A DNA stretch of 64,000 nt, taken from positions 489,234 through 553,233 of the forward strand of contig NZ_CP060245.1 of NCBI RefSeq assembly GCF_014252455.1. Reading direction: 5' to 3'. Of this stretch, positions 8,888 to 18,489 are shown one piece after another (the first letter of the stretch is position 1; each line of letters opens with the position of its first letter). Under the pieces are notes generated by a model, which made no database searches, was not told the DNA's origin, and saw only the letters and a program-made list of their open reading frames with translations. Position numbers and translations under genes: made by a program. Source of the DNA: Blattabacterium cuenoti. GTDB lineage: Bacteria > Bacteroidota > Bacteroidia > Flavobacteriales > Blattabacteriaceae.

Positions 8888-9016
8888 ATGTGGCAATATA
8901 TAATTATTAGTATATATTTTTGTTATTCTATAATTTATTTATTTAAAAAATTTAAAAAAAATTTTTATTCATATAATAAAAAAAATTTTTGTAAAAAAAA
9001 ATGTTATTATAAATAA
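8888..9016 (+). CDS. FeoB-associated Cys-containing small membrane protein
   Basis: A 42-residue frame begins at the ATG at 8888, five bases after the feoB stop. It opens with MWQYIIISIYFCYSIIYLFKK, a single membrane helix, then has a Lys-rich tail with FCKKKC. This matches the small FeoB-associated Cys-rich membrane proteins (typically MWQ at the start, one helix, terminal Cys residues) found just after feoB in many Bacteroidetes and Firmicutes. Its role is unknown, perhaps iron handling beside FeoB. The last 10 bases overlap the convergent ddl. The frame stays open upstream inside feoB, but the ATG after the feoB stop is the likely start. Confidence 0.75.
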   Translation: MWQYIIISIYFCYSIIYLFKKFKKNFYSYNKKNFCKKKCYYK

Positions 9017-9996
9017 TTTTTATTGATAGAATCAAATATATAATTTTTAAAAAAATTAGATAAAGATATACCTGCAACTTCTAATTGTTTAGGAAAAATA
9101 CTTTCATTTAATAACCCAGGAATTGTATTAATTTCCAAAAAAAATGGAGTTCCATTTACTATAATATATTCTGATCTAGAAATTCCTGATAAATTTAAAA
9201 TAATAGCTATTTTTTTAGCTAATTTTTTAATTTTATTTTCAATATCTTTTGGTAAGATAGCAGGAGTAATTTCTTTAGATTTTCCAGAATATTTCGATTC
9301 AAAATCAAAAAAATCATTTTTACTAATTATTTCTGTTATAGGTAAAATTTTAATATCATTATTTAATGAAATGACTCCTACAGAAATTTCTATTCCATTT
9401 AAAAATGATTCAATAATAATTTCTTCATCTATTTTAAAAGCTATTTCTACAGCTTTTAAAAATTCATTTTCTTTATACACTTTAGATATTCCTAAACTAG
9501 ATCCAGATCTATTAGGTTTTACAAAACATGGAAGTCCTATTTTTTTTATAATATCTTTTTGATTAAAAGATTGTTTTTTATTTAAAAAAAAAGATTTAGC
9601 TGTTTTTACCCCAAATTTCTGTAATAAAGTTAAACAATATTTTTTATTAAAAGTTATATTAGCATGATGAAAATGACATCCAGTATAAGGAATTTTTAAT
9701 AAATGGAAATAAGCAGAAAGAATTCCATCTTCTCCTGGAGTTCCATGTATTACATTAAAAACACAATCAAATTTTAAAATTTTTTCTTTTCCAAAAGAAA
9801 CAGTAAAATTATGTTTATTAATACAATATTCTTTATTTTTATCATCTTTTAAAAACCATTTATTTTTAAAAATAAAAATCTTATAAAGCTCAAATTCTTT
9901 TTTTTTATTTAAACTGTCAAAAACTACTTTTCCACTTTTTATAGAAATCAACGATTCTTCTGTATAACCTCCCATAAGAATGGCTATTTTTTTCAT
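9007..9996 (-). CDS. ddl: D-alanine--D-alanine ligase
   Basis: Ddl joins two D-alanines for the peptidoglycan stem peptide in the cytosol using ATP. The 329-residue ATP-grasp protein has the N-terminal ILMGGYTEESLISIKSG, the IHGTPGEDG substrate loop, the ATP-binding CFVKPNRSGSSLGISKV, and the Mg-binding FFLEINTIPGLLNESI near the end. All expected landmarks are present and the length is normal. It is divergent from the PASTA protein gene, only about 30 bases away, and its 3' end overlaps the small FeoB-associated gene. Confidence 0.96.
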   Translation of the reverse strand: MKKIAILMGGYTEESLISIKSGKVVFDSLNKKKEFELYKIFIFKNKWFLKDDKNKEYCINKHNFTVSFGKEKILKFDCVFNVIHGTPGEDGILSAYFHLLKIPYTGCHFHHANITFNKKYCLTLLQKFGVKTAKSFFLNKKQSFNQKDIIKKIGLPCFVKPNRSGSSLGISKVYKENEFLKAVEIAFKIDEEIIIESFLNGIEISVGVISLNNDIKILPITEIISKNDFFDFESKYSGKSKEITPAILPKDIENKIKKLAKKIAIILNLSGISRSEYIIVNGTPFFLEINTIPGLLNESIFPKQLEVAGISLSNFFKNYIFDSINKNYL

Positions 9997-10025
9997 TATT
10001 TTTGATTTGTTTTATATATTATTTT

Positions 10026-10862
10026 ATGAAAAATTATTATAAATATTATTTAATTTTTTTTATTAATTTATTAATTTCTATATTTTTTTTATATAAAATA
10101 TCTAATTTTTTTTTAAATTGGATTGATCGTTATACTAACCATGGATCTTATGTTATAGTACCAAATATTCATCATTTACATTTAAATAAAGCTATATCTA
10201 TTTTAAATAATTTAGGATTAAAATATGAAATAGATTTTTCCCATTATAATCCTTCTTTTAATCCTTATCAAATAATTTTTTTTTCCCCAGAAGCAGGAGA
10301 TCATGTAAAAATAGGAAGATCAATATATATACAAGCTAATTCAAAAAAAATTTTAACTACTATATTACCTAATATTATTAATAAAAATAAAAATATAGCA
10401 TTGGATTTACTAAAAAAAAACAATATTATGATTAATTATATTAAATATATCAATGATTTATCTAAAGATAAAATTTTAAAAGTATTGTATAAAGAAAAAT
10501 CAATATCATCAGGATATATTATTCCATATAAAAATAAAATTACTTTAATTATCGGAAATGGATATTATGAAAATAATAAAGTACCAAATGTTATTGGATT
10601 ATCATTATCTAATGCTACTACTATTTTAAAAAAAAAACTCTTTAATATAATTAATTTTTATTACGATAAAACATTAAATATTGATACTAATAATAAAAAT
10701 ACAATAGTTTATAATCAAGATCCTTTACCTGGTAAAATCATAAAAAATAAAAAAAAATCTATTGATCTTTGGATAACTTATAAAAAAACAAAAGAAAAAT
10801 TATTAAATAATTTAATAGAAATAGATGAATCTAATTTAGATGATAAAAATACACAAGAATAA
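10026..10862 (+). CDS. membrane-anchored PASTA-domain protein
   Basis: The 278-residue protein begins with a short cytosolic tail and one membrane helix (YLIFFINLLISIFFLYKI), followed by three PASTA-like repeats. These start near VPNIHHLHLNKAI, LPNIINKNKNIAL and VPNVIGLSLSNATTI; the third is the clearest, with its YNQDPLPGKIIK. PASTA modules bind peptidoglycan or are structural. No kinase or transpeptidase domain is attached. The position between ddl and rluD is conserved in Bacteroidetes. A TTG eight codons upstream is possible, but the ATG at 10026 gives the more usual N-terminus. Confidence 0.88.
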   Translation: MKNYYKYYLIFFINLLISIFFLYKISNFFLNWIDRYTNHGSYVIVPNIHHLHLNKAISILNNLGLKYEIDFSHYNPSFNPYQIIFFSPEAGDHVKIGRSIYIQANSKKILTTILPNIINKNKNIALDLLKKNNIMINYIKYINDLSKDKILKVLYKEKSISSGYIIPYKNKITLIIGNGYYENNKVPNVIGLSLSNATTILKKKLFNIINFYYDKTLNIDTNNKNTIVYNQDPLPGKIIKNKKKSIDLWITYKKTKEKLLNNLIEIDESNLDDKNTQE

Positions 10863-10907
10863 AAAATTAATAATTAAATCAAAAATTTAAATTTTTATAA
10901 ATAATTA

Positions 10908-11885
10908 ATGTCAATAAAAAAATTTAAATTTTTTTTAAATAAAAATCAAAAATTAATTAGAATTGATAAATTTTTGAAAAAATTAATCCCTAATATTAGT
11001 AGAAATCAAATACAAAATGCAACTTATTCAGGAAATATATTAGTAAATAAACATTTAATTAAAAAAAATTATAAAATTAAACCTTTCGATATTATCGATG
11101 CAGAAATACATTATCCCATTGATTTAGATCCAGAATATAAAAATATTATTGCAGAAAATATACCTCTTAATATTATTTATGAAGATGAAGATATTCTTAT
11201 TATTAATAAACCATCAGGAATTGTAGTACATCCTGGTATTGGTCATAAAACAGGCACATTAATTCATGGAATTAAATATTATTTAAATAATCCTAATTTA
11301 TTTAGATCAGGATTAATTCATAGAATTGATAAAGATACATCAGGATTATTAATTGTCGCTAAAAATGAACAATCTCAAAAATATTTATTACAACAATTTT
11401 TATCTAAAACTATTCAAAGAAAATATATAGCTTTAGTATGGGGTAATTTAAAAAAAAAAAATGGAACTATAACTGGTTATATAGGAAGAGATCCAAAAAA
11501 TAGAAAAAGAATGAAACTTTTTAAAAAATATTTTCATAAAGGTAAATATTCTATTACTCATTATAAAGTTTTAGAAAAATTTAAGTATATTACTTCTATT
11601 TATTGTTATTTAGAAACAGGAAAAACACATCAAATAAGAGCCCATTTTAAATATTTAGGACATCCTATATTAAATGATTATATTTATGGAGGGAATAAAA
11701 TAAAAAATATTGAAAAAAAACAAATTAAATTTTTAAAAAATTATTTAAAATTTTTCAATAGACATGCTTTACATGCCATTTCTCTTTCTTTTATTCATCC
11801 AAAAAAAGGAAAATGTAATTTTACATGTTCAATCCCTGAAGAATGGAAAAAACTTTTAGAAAAATTTAGAAAAAAATTATTATAA
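10908..11885 (+). CDS. rluD: RluA/RluD family pseudouridine synthase
   Basis: This enzyme converts uridines in 23S rRNA (RluD sites in helix 69) to pseudouridine. The 325-residue protein has an N-terminal S4 RNA-binding domain (RIDKFLKKLIPNISRNQIQ, residues 19-37), then the catalytic domain with NKPSGIVVHPG and the signature HRIDKDTSGLLIVAK carrying the catalytic Asp. GKTHQIRAHFKYLGHPILND is also conserved. The exact target site is inferred from family. The 3' end overlaps the convergent mgtE by 6 bases. Confidence 0.93.
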   Translation: MSIKKFKFFLNKNQKLIRIDKFLKKLIPNISRNQIQNATYSGNILVNKHLIKKNYKIKPFDIIDAEIHYPIDLDPEYKNIIAENIPLNIIYEDEDILIINKPSGIVVHPGIGHKTGTLIHGIKYYLNNPNLFRSGLIHRIDKDTSGLLIVAKNEQSQKYLLQQFLSKTIQRKYIALVWGNLKKKNGTITGYIGRDPKNRKRMKLFKKYFHKGKYSITHYKVLEKFKYITSIYCYLETGKTHQIRAHFKYLGHPILNDYIYGGNKIKNIEKKQIKFLKNYLKFFNRHALHAISLSFIHPKKGKCNFTCSIPEEWKKLLEKFRKKLL

Positions 11886-13243
11886 TAATATTCCATGTAA
11901 TAATAGATATGACATAGAAAAATAAATAATTAATCCAACAACATCTACTAATGTAGCTACAAAAGGAGCTGAAGAACTTGCTGGATCTCCTTTAAATTTT
12001 TTAATAATAAATGGAAACATAGATCCACTTAAAGTCCCCCATAAAACTACACCAATTAAAGATAGAAAAATTGTCAATCCAACTAATATCCAATGGGGTC
12101 CATAATTAAAAAAATGAATTTTATGCCAAGTAAAAATACGAATAAACCCAGTAATACCTAAAATACTTCCTAAAAAAAAACCACAAATAATTTCTCTTCT
12201 CATTACAATCCACCAATCTTTTATTTTTACTTCTCCTAACGCCATAGCTTGAATAATTAAACTTGCAGCTTGAGCCCCACTATTCCCTCCACTTGAAACA
12301 ACTAATGGAATAAATAAGGCTAAAACTATAGCTTTTTCTATTACACTTGAAAAAGCTTGCATAACCGTAGTTGTTAACATTTCTCCTATAAATAATAAAA
12401 TTAACCATCCAGCTCTTTTTTTAATTAATTTTGATAAAGGAACTTTTAAATAAGATTGATTTAATGTTTGCATTCCTCCTATTTTTTGAATATCTTCTCT
12501 ATAATTTGTATTAGATACCCATAAAATATCATCAATTGTCACTATTCCAAGTAAAATATTTTTATCATCTATTACAGGAAGAGACATCCTATTATTTACA
12601 GAAAACATTTTAATTGCTTCTTCTTCTGTATTCATAACACTTAAAAAAACGGGATGATATTGTTTTTTCATTAATTGAGATACTTTAGTATTTCTATCTA
12701 CAAATAAAAATTCTCGTATTTTAATATCATTTAATAATTTTCCTTTTTTATTAATTATATATACTATTTCTATAAAATCATTATTTTTTCCTTCTTTTCT
12801 TATATAATTTAATACTTCTTGAACTGACCAAGTATCTTGCACCGCAAGATAATATGGAATCATTAAACGTCCTACACTATTTTCAGGATATCCTAAAAAA
12901 AAAACTAAAGTTTTTCGTTTTTCTTCTGTATTTAAATATTTTATAAAATTTTTTAATGATTTTTTAGTAAGGTTTTTTAAAAAATTAATACGATCATGAA
13001 TTGATAATTTATTTAAAAAATATATTTTTTTTACTAATGGTAATTGTTCTATAATTTTTTTTTTGTAGAAAAATCTAAAATGTTAAAAACAGATGTAGCC
13101 TTATTTATTTTTAATAAAATAAATATATCGACAATATTATTTGGATAATTTTGTATTAATTTAACTAAAAAATTAACTGTTTGATTATTTAAAAATTTTT
13201 CATTAAAATTTTTTTTAAAATAATTTTTATAAGGATTAAACAT
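11880..13243 (-). pseudogene. mgtE: magnesium transporter MgtE, frame disrupted at a poly-A run
   Basis: The gene begins at ATG 13243 and reads 64 codons to a TAG just after a run of ten A residues (13055-13064 on the plus strand as T). Adding one A lets the frame run on without stops through IIEQLPLVKK and GYPENSVGRLM into the long open frame that ends at 11880. The joined product would be 454 residues, the normal MgtE size. It has the N domain, two CBS modules (near TVDDILW), and five membrane helices with GNSGAQAASLI and DPASSSAPFVATLVDVVG, the Mg-path residues. Without correction only a cytosolic stub, or a protein lacking the N domain, is made. Slippage rescue or a sequencing error are both possible. 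Confidence 0.9.
13055..13064 (-). repeat. A10 run breaking mgtE
   Basis: Ten A residues on the minus strand at codons 60-63 of mgtE. Eleven would restore one continuous reading frame, checked codon by codon from 13064 to 12840 with no stop. Confidence 0.9.
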
Positions 13244-13373
13244 TACTTTTCTTTTTTAGAAAAAATTATCATTTAATGATTATGAAAATTATAAGTAAAA
13301 ATTTTTTTATTTATTTTACTGTAAAATACAAATTATGATAATTTTTATATAATAAATTTAATATAAAATCAAT

Positions 13374-16184
13374 ATGGAATATAATTTTAGAGAAATAGAA
13401 AAACGTTGGCAAAAATTTTGGAAAAATCATAATATTTTTTATACTAAAAAAAATATTAAATATCCAAAATATTATATTTTAAATATGTTTCCTTATCCTT
13501 CTGGTTCAGGTCTACATATAGGACATTGTTTAGGATATATAGCATCAGATATTTATGCACGATATAAACGTATAGAAGGTTATAATGTTTTAAATCCTAT
13601 AGGATTTGATTCTTTTGGTTTACCTGCTGAACAATATGCTATTCAAACAGGGAAACATCCATCTGATACTACTAAAAAAAATATAGAACAATATAAAAAA
13701 CAAATAAATAAATTAGGTCTTTCATTTGATTGGAGTCGTGAATTATGTACCAGTGATCCTAATTATTATCGTTGGACTCAATGGATGTTTATTCAAATTT
13801 TTCATTCTTGGTATGATAAAAATAGTGAAAAAGCTAAATCTATAAATATTTTAATTGAGGAATTTAATAAAAATGGAAATTTACTAATTAATGCTAGTAG
13901 TTCCTATCCTGATAAATTTAATTCCATTACATGGAAAAAATTTAGTCCTATAAAAAAAGAATCTATATTGTTAAATTATCGTTTGGCTTACTTAAGTAAA
14001 GAATATATTAATTGGTGTCCATATTTAGGAACTGTTTTAGCTAATGATGAAATACAAAATGAAAAGAGTAAAAGAGGTGGATATCCTATATATAAAAAAA
14101 AAATGTTACAATGGCATATAAGAATTAGTGCTTATGTTGAAAGACTTTTAAAAGGACTTAAATTAATTGAATGTTCTAAATCTTTAAAAGATATTCAATA
14201 TAATTGGATTGGTAAAATCAAAGGAGCTTCTATTTTTTTAGAACTTTTATATCCTTTGAAAAAAATAAAAAAAATAGAATTTTTTATTGATCGTCCAGAA
14301 ATGATATTTGGAATAAGTTTTGTGATTTTATCTATAGATCATAATTTTTCAAAAAAAATTACTATTTCTTCCTATAAAAAAAATGTTCAAAAATATTTTT
14401 ATCGAGAAACTAAAAAATTACAAAAAAAATCCACTATTTCTGGTGTTTTTACAGGGAATTATGTTTTACATCCATTTATTAAAAAAAAAATTCCTATTTA
14501 TATCAGTAACAATAATTTTTTTTCTATAGATAAAACAACTAATTCTTTTATTGGAATCCCTGGACATGAAAAATATAGCGAAAAATTTGCCAAAATTTTT
14601 AATTTAGAAATTATATCTGTTTCAATTCCTAATAATAAAAATAACCTTTGTGAAGGTCATAATGAAATATGTATTAATTCATATTTTTTAAATGGGTTAA
14701 ATTTTAAAGAAGCTAAAAATAAAGTTATTCAACTTTTAAAAAAAAAAAATATAGGTAGTCAAAAAAATAGTTATCGATTACGTGACGCTGTTTTTTCCAG
14801 ACAAAGATATTGGGGAGAACCAATTCCTGTTTTTTTTAAAAATAAAAAACCTCAAACAATCCCAATAGAAAAATTACCTATTTTTTTACCAAAAATTGAT
14901 AATTATTATCCAAAAAATGGAAAATCTCCATTATATCGAATAAAAAATTGGGCTTGGGATGAAAAAAATATGAAAATAGTTTCTAATAAACTTATAAATC
15001 ATAAATCTATATTTCCAATGGAAACTAATACTATGCCTAGTTGGGCTGGATCTAGTTGGTATTTTCTTCGTTATATGGATGTTAATAACAATCTATTTTT
15101 TTTAGATAAAAAAAAAGAAAATTATTGGAAAAATATAGATTTATATCTTGGTGGATCTGAACATTCTACAGGACATTTAATCTATGCTAGATTTTGGCAT
15201 AAATTTTTAAAAGATAGAGGATGGGTTACAACAGAAGAACCTTTTAAAAGGATATTAAATCAAGGAATGATTCTTAGTAATTCTGCCATTATATTAAAAA
15301 TAATAGGAAAAAAAATATTTGTATCTTATGAATTAAAAAAAAATTATAAAAATTTTTTATTTCAAGAAATATATGTCGATATTTCTTTAATTAATCATAA
15401 AAATCAATTAAATATCAATAAATTTAAACAATGGAGACCAGAATTTTCTAATGCAAAATTTCTTGTAAAAGAAAAAATTTTTTTTTGCAAAAGAAAATTA
15501 GAAAAAATGTCTAAATCTAAATATAATATTATAACTCCAGATTATATCCATAAAAAATATGGATCGGATATCTTTCGTCTTCATGAAATGTTTTTAGGTC
15601 CAATTACAAAAACTAAACATTGGGATGAAGAAAAAATTAATGGAATTAAAAAATTTTTAAATAAATTTTGGAGATTATTCTATGACCATGGAGTATTAAA
15701 AGTTAATGACCTTACTCCAACATTAGAAGAATTAAAAATTTTACATTATACTATTAAAAAATTAAAAGAAAAAATACAATTTTTTTCTTTTCATACATCT
15801 ATTAGTGATTTAATGATACTTGTTAATAAATTAACTATTTTAAAATGTAATAAAAAAAAAATATTAAAAAAATTGATAAAATTAATGGCACCATTTGCTC
15901 CTCATATATCAGAAGAACTTTGGAATAAATTAGGAGAAAAAAAATCCATTATATTTTCTAATATTCCTAATTTTAATAAAAAATATCTTATAAAAAAAAC
16001 TATAACATATCCAATAATGTTTAATGGAAAATTAAAATTTCAAGAAACATTTCAATCAAATTTAACAATAGAAAGTATAAAAAAGAAAATTTTAAAAAAA
16101 CCTAAAATTCAATTATATTTTAAAAAAAAAAATATTAAAAAAATTATTATTATTCCTAATAAAATAATTAATATTTTATTTTAA
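13374..16184 (+). CDS. leuS: leucyl-tRNA synthetase with a degraded editing pocket
   Basis: LeuRS charges tRNA-Leu with leucine. The 936-residue protein has the class I motifs HIGH (residues 48-51) and KMSKS (711-715), the tRNA-contacting C-terminal region, and the Bacteroidetes-type insertion before KMSKS, so aminoacylation should work. The CP1 editing domain (about 230-430) is unusual. The Thr-rich motif normally TTRPDT reads IDRPEM (305-310). The GTG of the second motif reads TTN (388-390). The AHDxRD segment reads GHEKYS (397-402), so the aspartate that holds the amino group (Asp345 in E. coli) is Ser. Loss of post-transfer editing is inferred. The gene follows a 130-base gap shared with divergent mgtE. 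Confidence 0.95.
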   Translation: MEYNFREIEKRWQKFWKNHNIFYTKKNIKYPKYYILNMFPYPSGSGLHIGHCLGYIASDIYARYKRIEGYNVLNPIGFDSFGLPAEQYAIQTGKHPSDTTKKNIEQYKKQINKLGLSFDWSRELCTSDPNYYRWTQWMFIQIFHSWYDKNSEKAKSINILIEEFNKNGNLLINASSSYPDKFNSITWKKFSPIKKESILLNYRLAYLSKEYINWCPYLGTVLANDEIQNEKSKRGGYPIYKKKMLQWHIRISAYVERLLKGLKLIECSKSLKDIQYNWIGKIKGASIFLELLYPLKKIKKIEFFIDRPEMIFGISFVILSIDHNFSKKITISSYKKNVQKYFYRETKKLQKKSTISGVFTGNYVLHPFIKKKIPIYISNNNFFSIDKTTNSFIGIPGHEKYSEKFAKIFNLEIISVSIPNNKNNLCEGHNEICINSYFLNGLNFKEAKNKVIQLLKKKNIGSQKNSYRLRDAVFSRQRYWGEPIPVFFKNKKPQTIPIEKLPIFLPKIDNYYPKNGKSPLYRIKNWAWDEKNMKIVSNKLINHKSIFPMETNTMPSWAGSSWYFLRYMDVNNNLFFLDKKKENYWKNIDLYLGGSEHSTGHLIYARFWHKFLKDRGWVTTEEPFKRILNQGMILSNSAIILKIIGKKIFVSYELKKNYKNFLFQEIYVDISLINHKNQLNINKFKQWRPEFSNAKFLVKEKIFFCKRKLEKMSKSKYNIITPDYIHKKYGSDIFRLHEMFLGPITKTKHWDEEKINGIKKFLNKFWRLFYDHGVLKVNDLTPTLEELKILHYTIKKLKEKIQFFSFHTSISDLMILVNKLTILKCNKKKILKKLIKLMAPFAPHISEELWNKLGEKKSIIFSNIPNFNKKYLIKKTITYPIMFNGKLKFQETFQSNLTIESIKKKILKKPKIQLYFKKKNIKKIIIIPNKIINILF

Positions 16185-16299
16185 ATAAAATAAAATTTAT
16201 TCTAAGTTAGATCGATTTTTTATATAAATTATATATTGAAAAAATATTTTAATAGAAATTGTTTTATTCTATATTTAGAAATGTGTAAAAACTTTTTTT

Positions 16300-17733
16300 A
16301 TGTCAAAAAAAAATACCAATAAAGTTGAGACGTATAGTTTTTTTAGTTGTATAAAAAAAAATTTTGATAAAGCTACACCATTTCTTTCTAATATCGAAAA
16401 AGGTCTTCTAGATCAAATTCAATCTTGTAACGCTGTCTATCGCATGAACTTTCCTATAAAAATAGGAAAAAAAATAAAAATTATTGAAGCTTATAGAGTA
16501 CAACATTCTCATCATAAACTACCATGTAAAGGAGGTATTAGATATAGTATAAAAGTCAATCAAGATGAAATTATGACATTAGCAGCATTAATGACATATA
16601 AATGTGCTATCGTAGATGTTCCTTTTGGAGGATCAAAAGGAGGAATAAAAATTGATCCACAAACTACTTCTATAGAAATTATAGAAAAAATTACCCGTCG
16701 TTATACTTCTGAATTAATTAAAAAAAATTTTATAGGACCAGGTATTGATGTTCCAGCTCCAGATTATGGAACTGGAGAAAGAGAAATGAGTTGGATTTTT
16801 GATACTTTTTTATCTATAAAACCTGGAGAAGTCGATGCTTTAGCTTGTGTAACGGGAAAACCCATTTCACAAGGTGGAGTAAGAGGGAGAAAAGAAGCAA
16901 CTGGATTAGGAGTTTTTTATGGAATTAGAGAATTATGTAGAATAAAAAAAGAGATGTTGTATCTAGGTTTAGATGTCGGATTACATGGTAAAAAAATTAT
17001 TATACAAGGACTAGGAAATGTAGGATCTCATGCTGCTTACTTTTTTCATGAAGCAGGTGCTATTATTGTTGGTATTGCAGAAAGAGAAGGAGCTATTTAT
17101 AATCCAAATGGATTAAATATATCTAATGTATTAATGCATTTAAAAAATACTGGATCAATATTAAATTTTCCAGAATCAAAAAATATTGAAAATACAGAAA
17201 AAGCATTAGAATTAGAATGTGATATTCTTATACCTGCTGCATTAGAAAATGTAATACATACTAAAAATGCATATCGTATCAAGGCTAAAATTATTGGAGA
17301 AGCAGCAAATGGCCCTATTACTCCGGAAGCTGAAGAAATTTTAGAAAAAATGGGAGTAATTATTGTTCCAGACATCTATTTAAATGCTGGAGGAGTTACG
17401 GTTTCTTACTTCGAATGGTTAAAAAATTTAAGTCATGTACGTTATGGCCGTATGGAAAAACGTTTGAGTGAAAATATGAATTCTTATTTTTTACAAGTGA
17501 TTGAAACTATTTGTAAAAAAAAAATACCAAAAGAAGAAAAAAAAAGAATTTTAAGAGGCCCGAGAGAAATAGATTTAGTGAGAAGTGGATTAGAAGATAC
17601 AATGATTATTGGATTTCATAAAATTAGAGATATAAAAAAATCATTAGGAATAAAAAATATGCGTACAGCTGCATTTGTTTTAGCTATAAAAAAAATTATA
17701 GATTCTTATGAAAAATTAGGAATTTTTCCATAA
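16300..17733 (+). CDS. gdhA: glutamate dehydrogenase
   Basis: This enzyme interconverts 2-oxoglutarate plus ammonia and glutamate. In cockroach symbionts it is held to be central to recycling host nitrogen waste. The 477-residue protein has the substrate-binding lysines in CKGGIRYS (Lys77), TYK (Lys101) and GGSKGG (Lys113). It also has PAPDYGTGEREMSW and the Rossmann loop IQGLGNVGSHAA near residue 235. Cofactor preference cannot be read with certainty. The N-terminus is about 30 residues longer than short bacterial forms. The gene stands alone after leuS with a 115-base AT-rich upstream region and lies 30 bases before pyrH. Confidence 0.94.
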   Translation: MSKKNTNKVETYSFFSCIKKNFDKATPFLSNIEKGLLDQIQSCNAVYRMNFPIKIGKKIKIIEAYRVQHSHHKLPCKGGIRYSIKVNQDEIMTLAALMTYKCAIVDVPFGGSKGGIKIDPQTTSIEIIEKITRRYTSELIKKNFIGPGIDVPAPDYGTGEREMSWIFDTFLSIKPGEVDALACVTGKPISQGGVRGRKEATGLGVFYGIRELCRIKKEMLYLGLDVGLHGKKIIIQGLGNVGSHAAYFFHEAGAIIVGIAEREGAIYNPNGLNISNVLMHLKNTGSILNFPESKNIENTEKALELECDILIPAALENVIHTKNAYRIKAKIIGEAANGPITPEAEEILEKMGVIIVPDIYLNAGGVTVSYFEWLKNLSHVRYGRMEKRLSENMNSYFLQVIETICKKKIPKEEKKRILRGPREIDLVRSGLEDTMIIGFHKIRDIKKSLGIKNMRTAAFVLAIKKIIDSYEKLGIFP

Positions 17734-17763
17734 TCTTCTTAAAACAAATACTAAAAATAATCC

Positions 17764-18483
17764 ATGAAGTACAAAAGATCATTGTTGAAATTAAGCGGAG
17801 AGTCTCTTATGGGAAAAAAAGAATTTGGACTTCATTCTACTCGTCTTAAACAATATGCTCAAGAAGTAAAAAAAGTAGTAGATATGGGGGCTCAAGTAGC
17901 TATTGTTATAGGAGGAGGGAATATATTTAGAGGATTTTCTTCGGATATCAAAGAAAATACGATAGATCGTATAGGTGGGGATTATATGGGTATGTTGGCT
18001 ACTATTATCAATGGAATAGCTTTCCAATCTTATTTAGAAAATGTAGGAATATGCACATATATACAAACAGCTATTAGAATGGATCAAATAGCAGAACCAT
18101 TTGTTAAAGATCGAGCCATTCATCATCTTGAAAAAGGAAGAGTAGTAATTTTCGTAGCAGGATTAGGAAATCCATATTTTACTACAGATACAGCGGCAGT
18201 ATTACGTGCTATAGAAATTAAAGCGGATATTTTATTAAAAGGGACTAGAGTAGATGGAATTTACACTAAAGATCCAGAAAAAGATAAGTATGCTAAAAAA
18301 TTAAAAAATATATCTTTTGATATGGCCTATAAAATGGGAATTAAAGTAATGGATCAAACTGCTTTTATTTTAGGGAATGAAAATAATTTACCTATTATTA
18401 TTTTTGATATAAATAGAAAAGATAATTTTAAAAAAGTAATTTCTGGAGAACAAATAGGAACTCTAGTTTATAAAACTAAATAA
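17764..18483 (+). CDS. pyrH: UMP kinase
   Basis: PyrH phosphorylates UMP to UDP for pyrimidine nucleotides and, through UDP-GlcNAc, cell wall precursors. The 239-residue amino-acid-kinase-fold protein has KLSGESLMG (residues 8-16), VIGGGNIFRG, DRIGGDYMGMLAT, and GLGNPYFTTDTAA, all typical. Codon use is slightly richer in G here than in neighbours, consistent with strong constraint. It lies 6 bases before frr, the usual pyrH-frr pair. Confidence 0.97.
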   Translation: MKYKRSLLKLSGESLMGKKEFGLHSTRLKQYAQEVKKVVDMGAQVAIVIGGGNIFRGFSSDIKENTIDRIGGDYMGMLATIINGIAFQSYLENVGICTYIQTAIRMDQIAEPFVKDRAIHHLEKGRVVIFVAGLGNPYFTTDTAAVLRAIEIKADILLKGTRVDGIYTKDPEKDKYAKKLKNISFDMAYKMGIKVMDQTAFILGNENNLPIIIFDINRKDNFKKVISGEQIGTLVYKTK

Positions 18484-18489
18484 TAATAT

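Noticed and set aside
10002-10025. TTG start for the PASTA protein upstream of the ATG
   Set aside because: The added eight residues have no family support; the ATG at 10026 gives a normal short cytosolic tail before the helix.
15886-15899. Sequence TGGCACCATTTGCT resembling a sigma-54 site
   Set aside because: Spacing between the two boxes is wrong, and it encodes the conserved LeuRS segment MAPFAPH.
17097-17375. 92-codon minus-strand frame opposite gdhA
   Set aside because: gdhA is conserved over its full length; the antisense frame has no recognisable motif.
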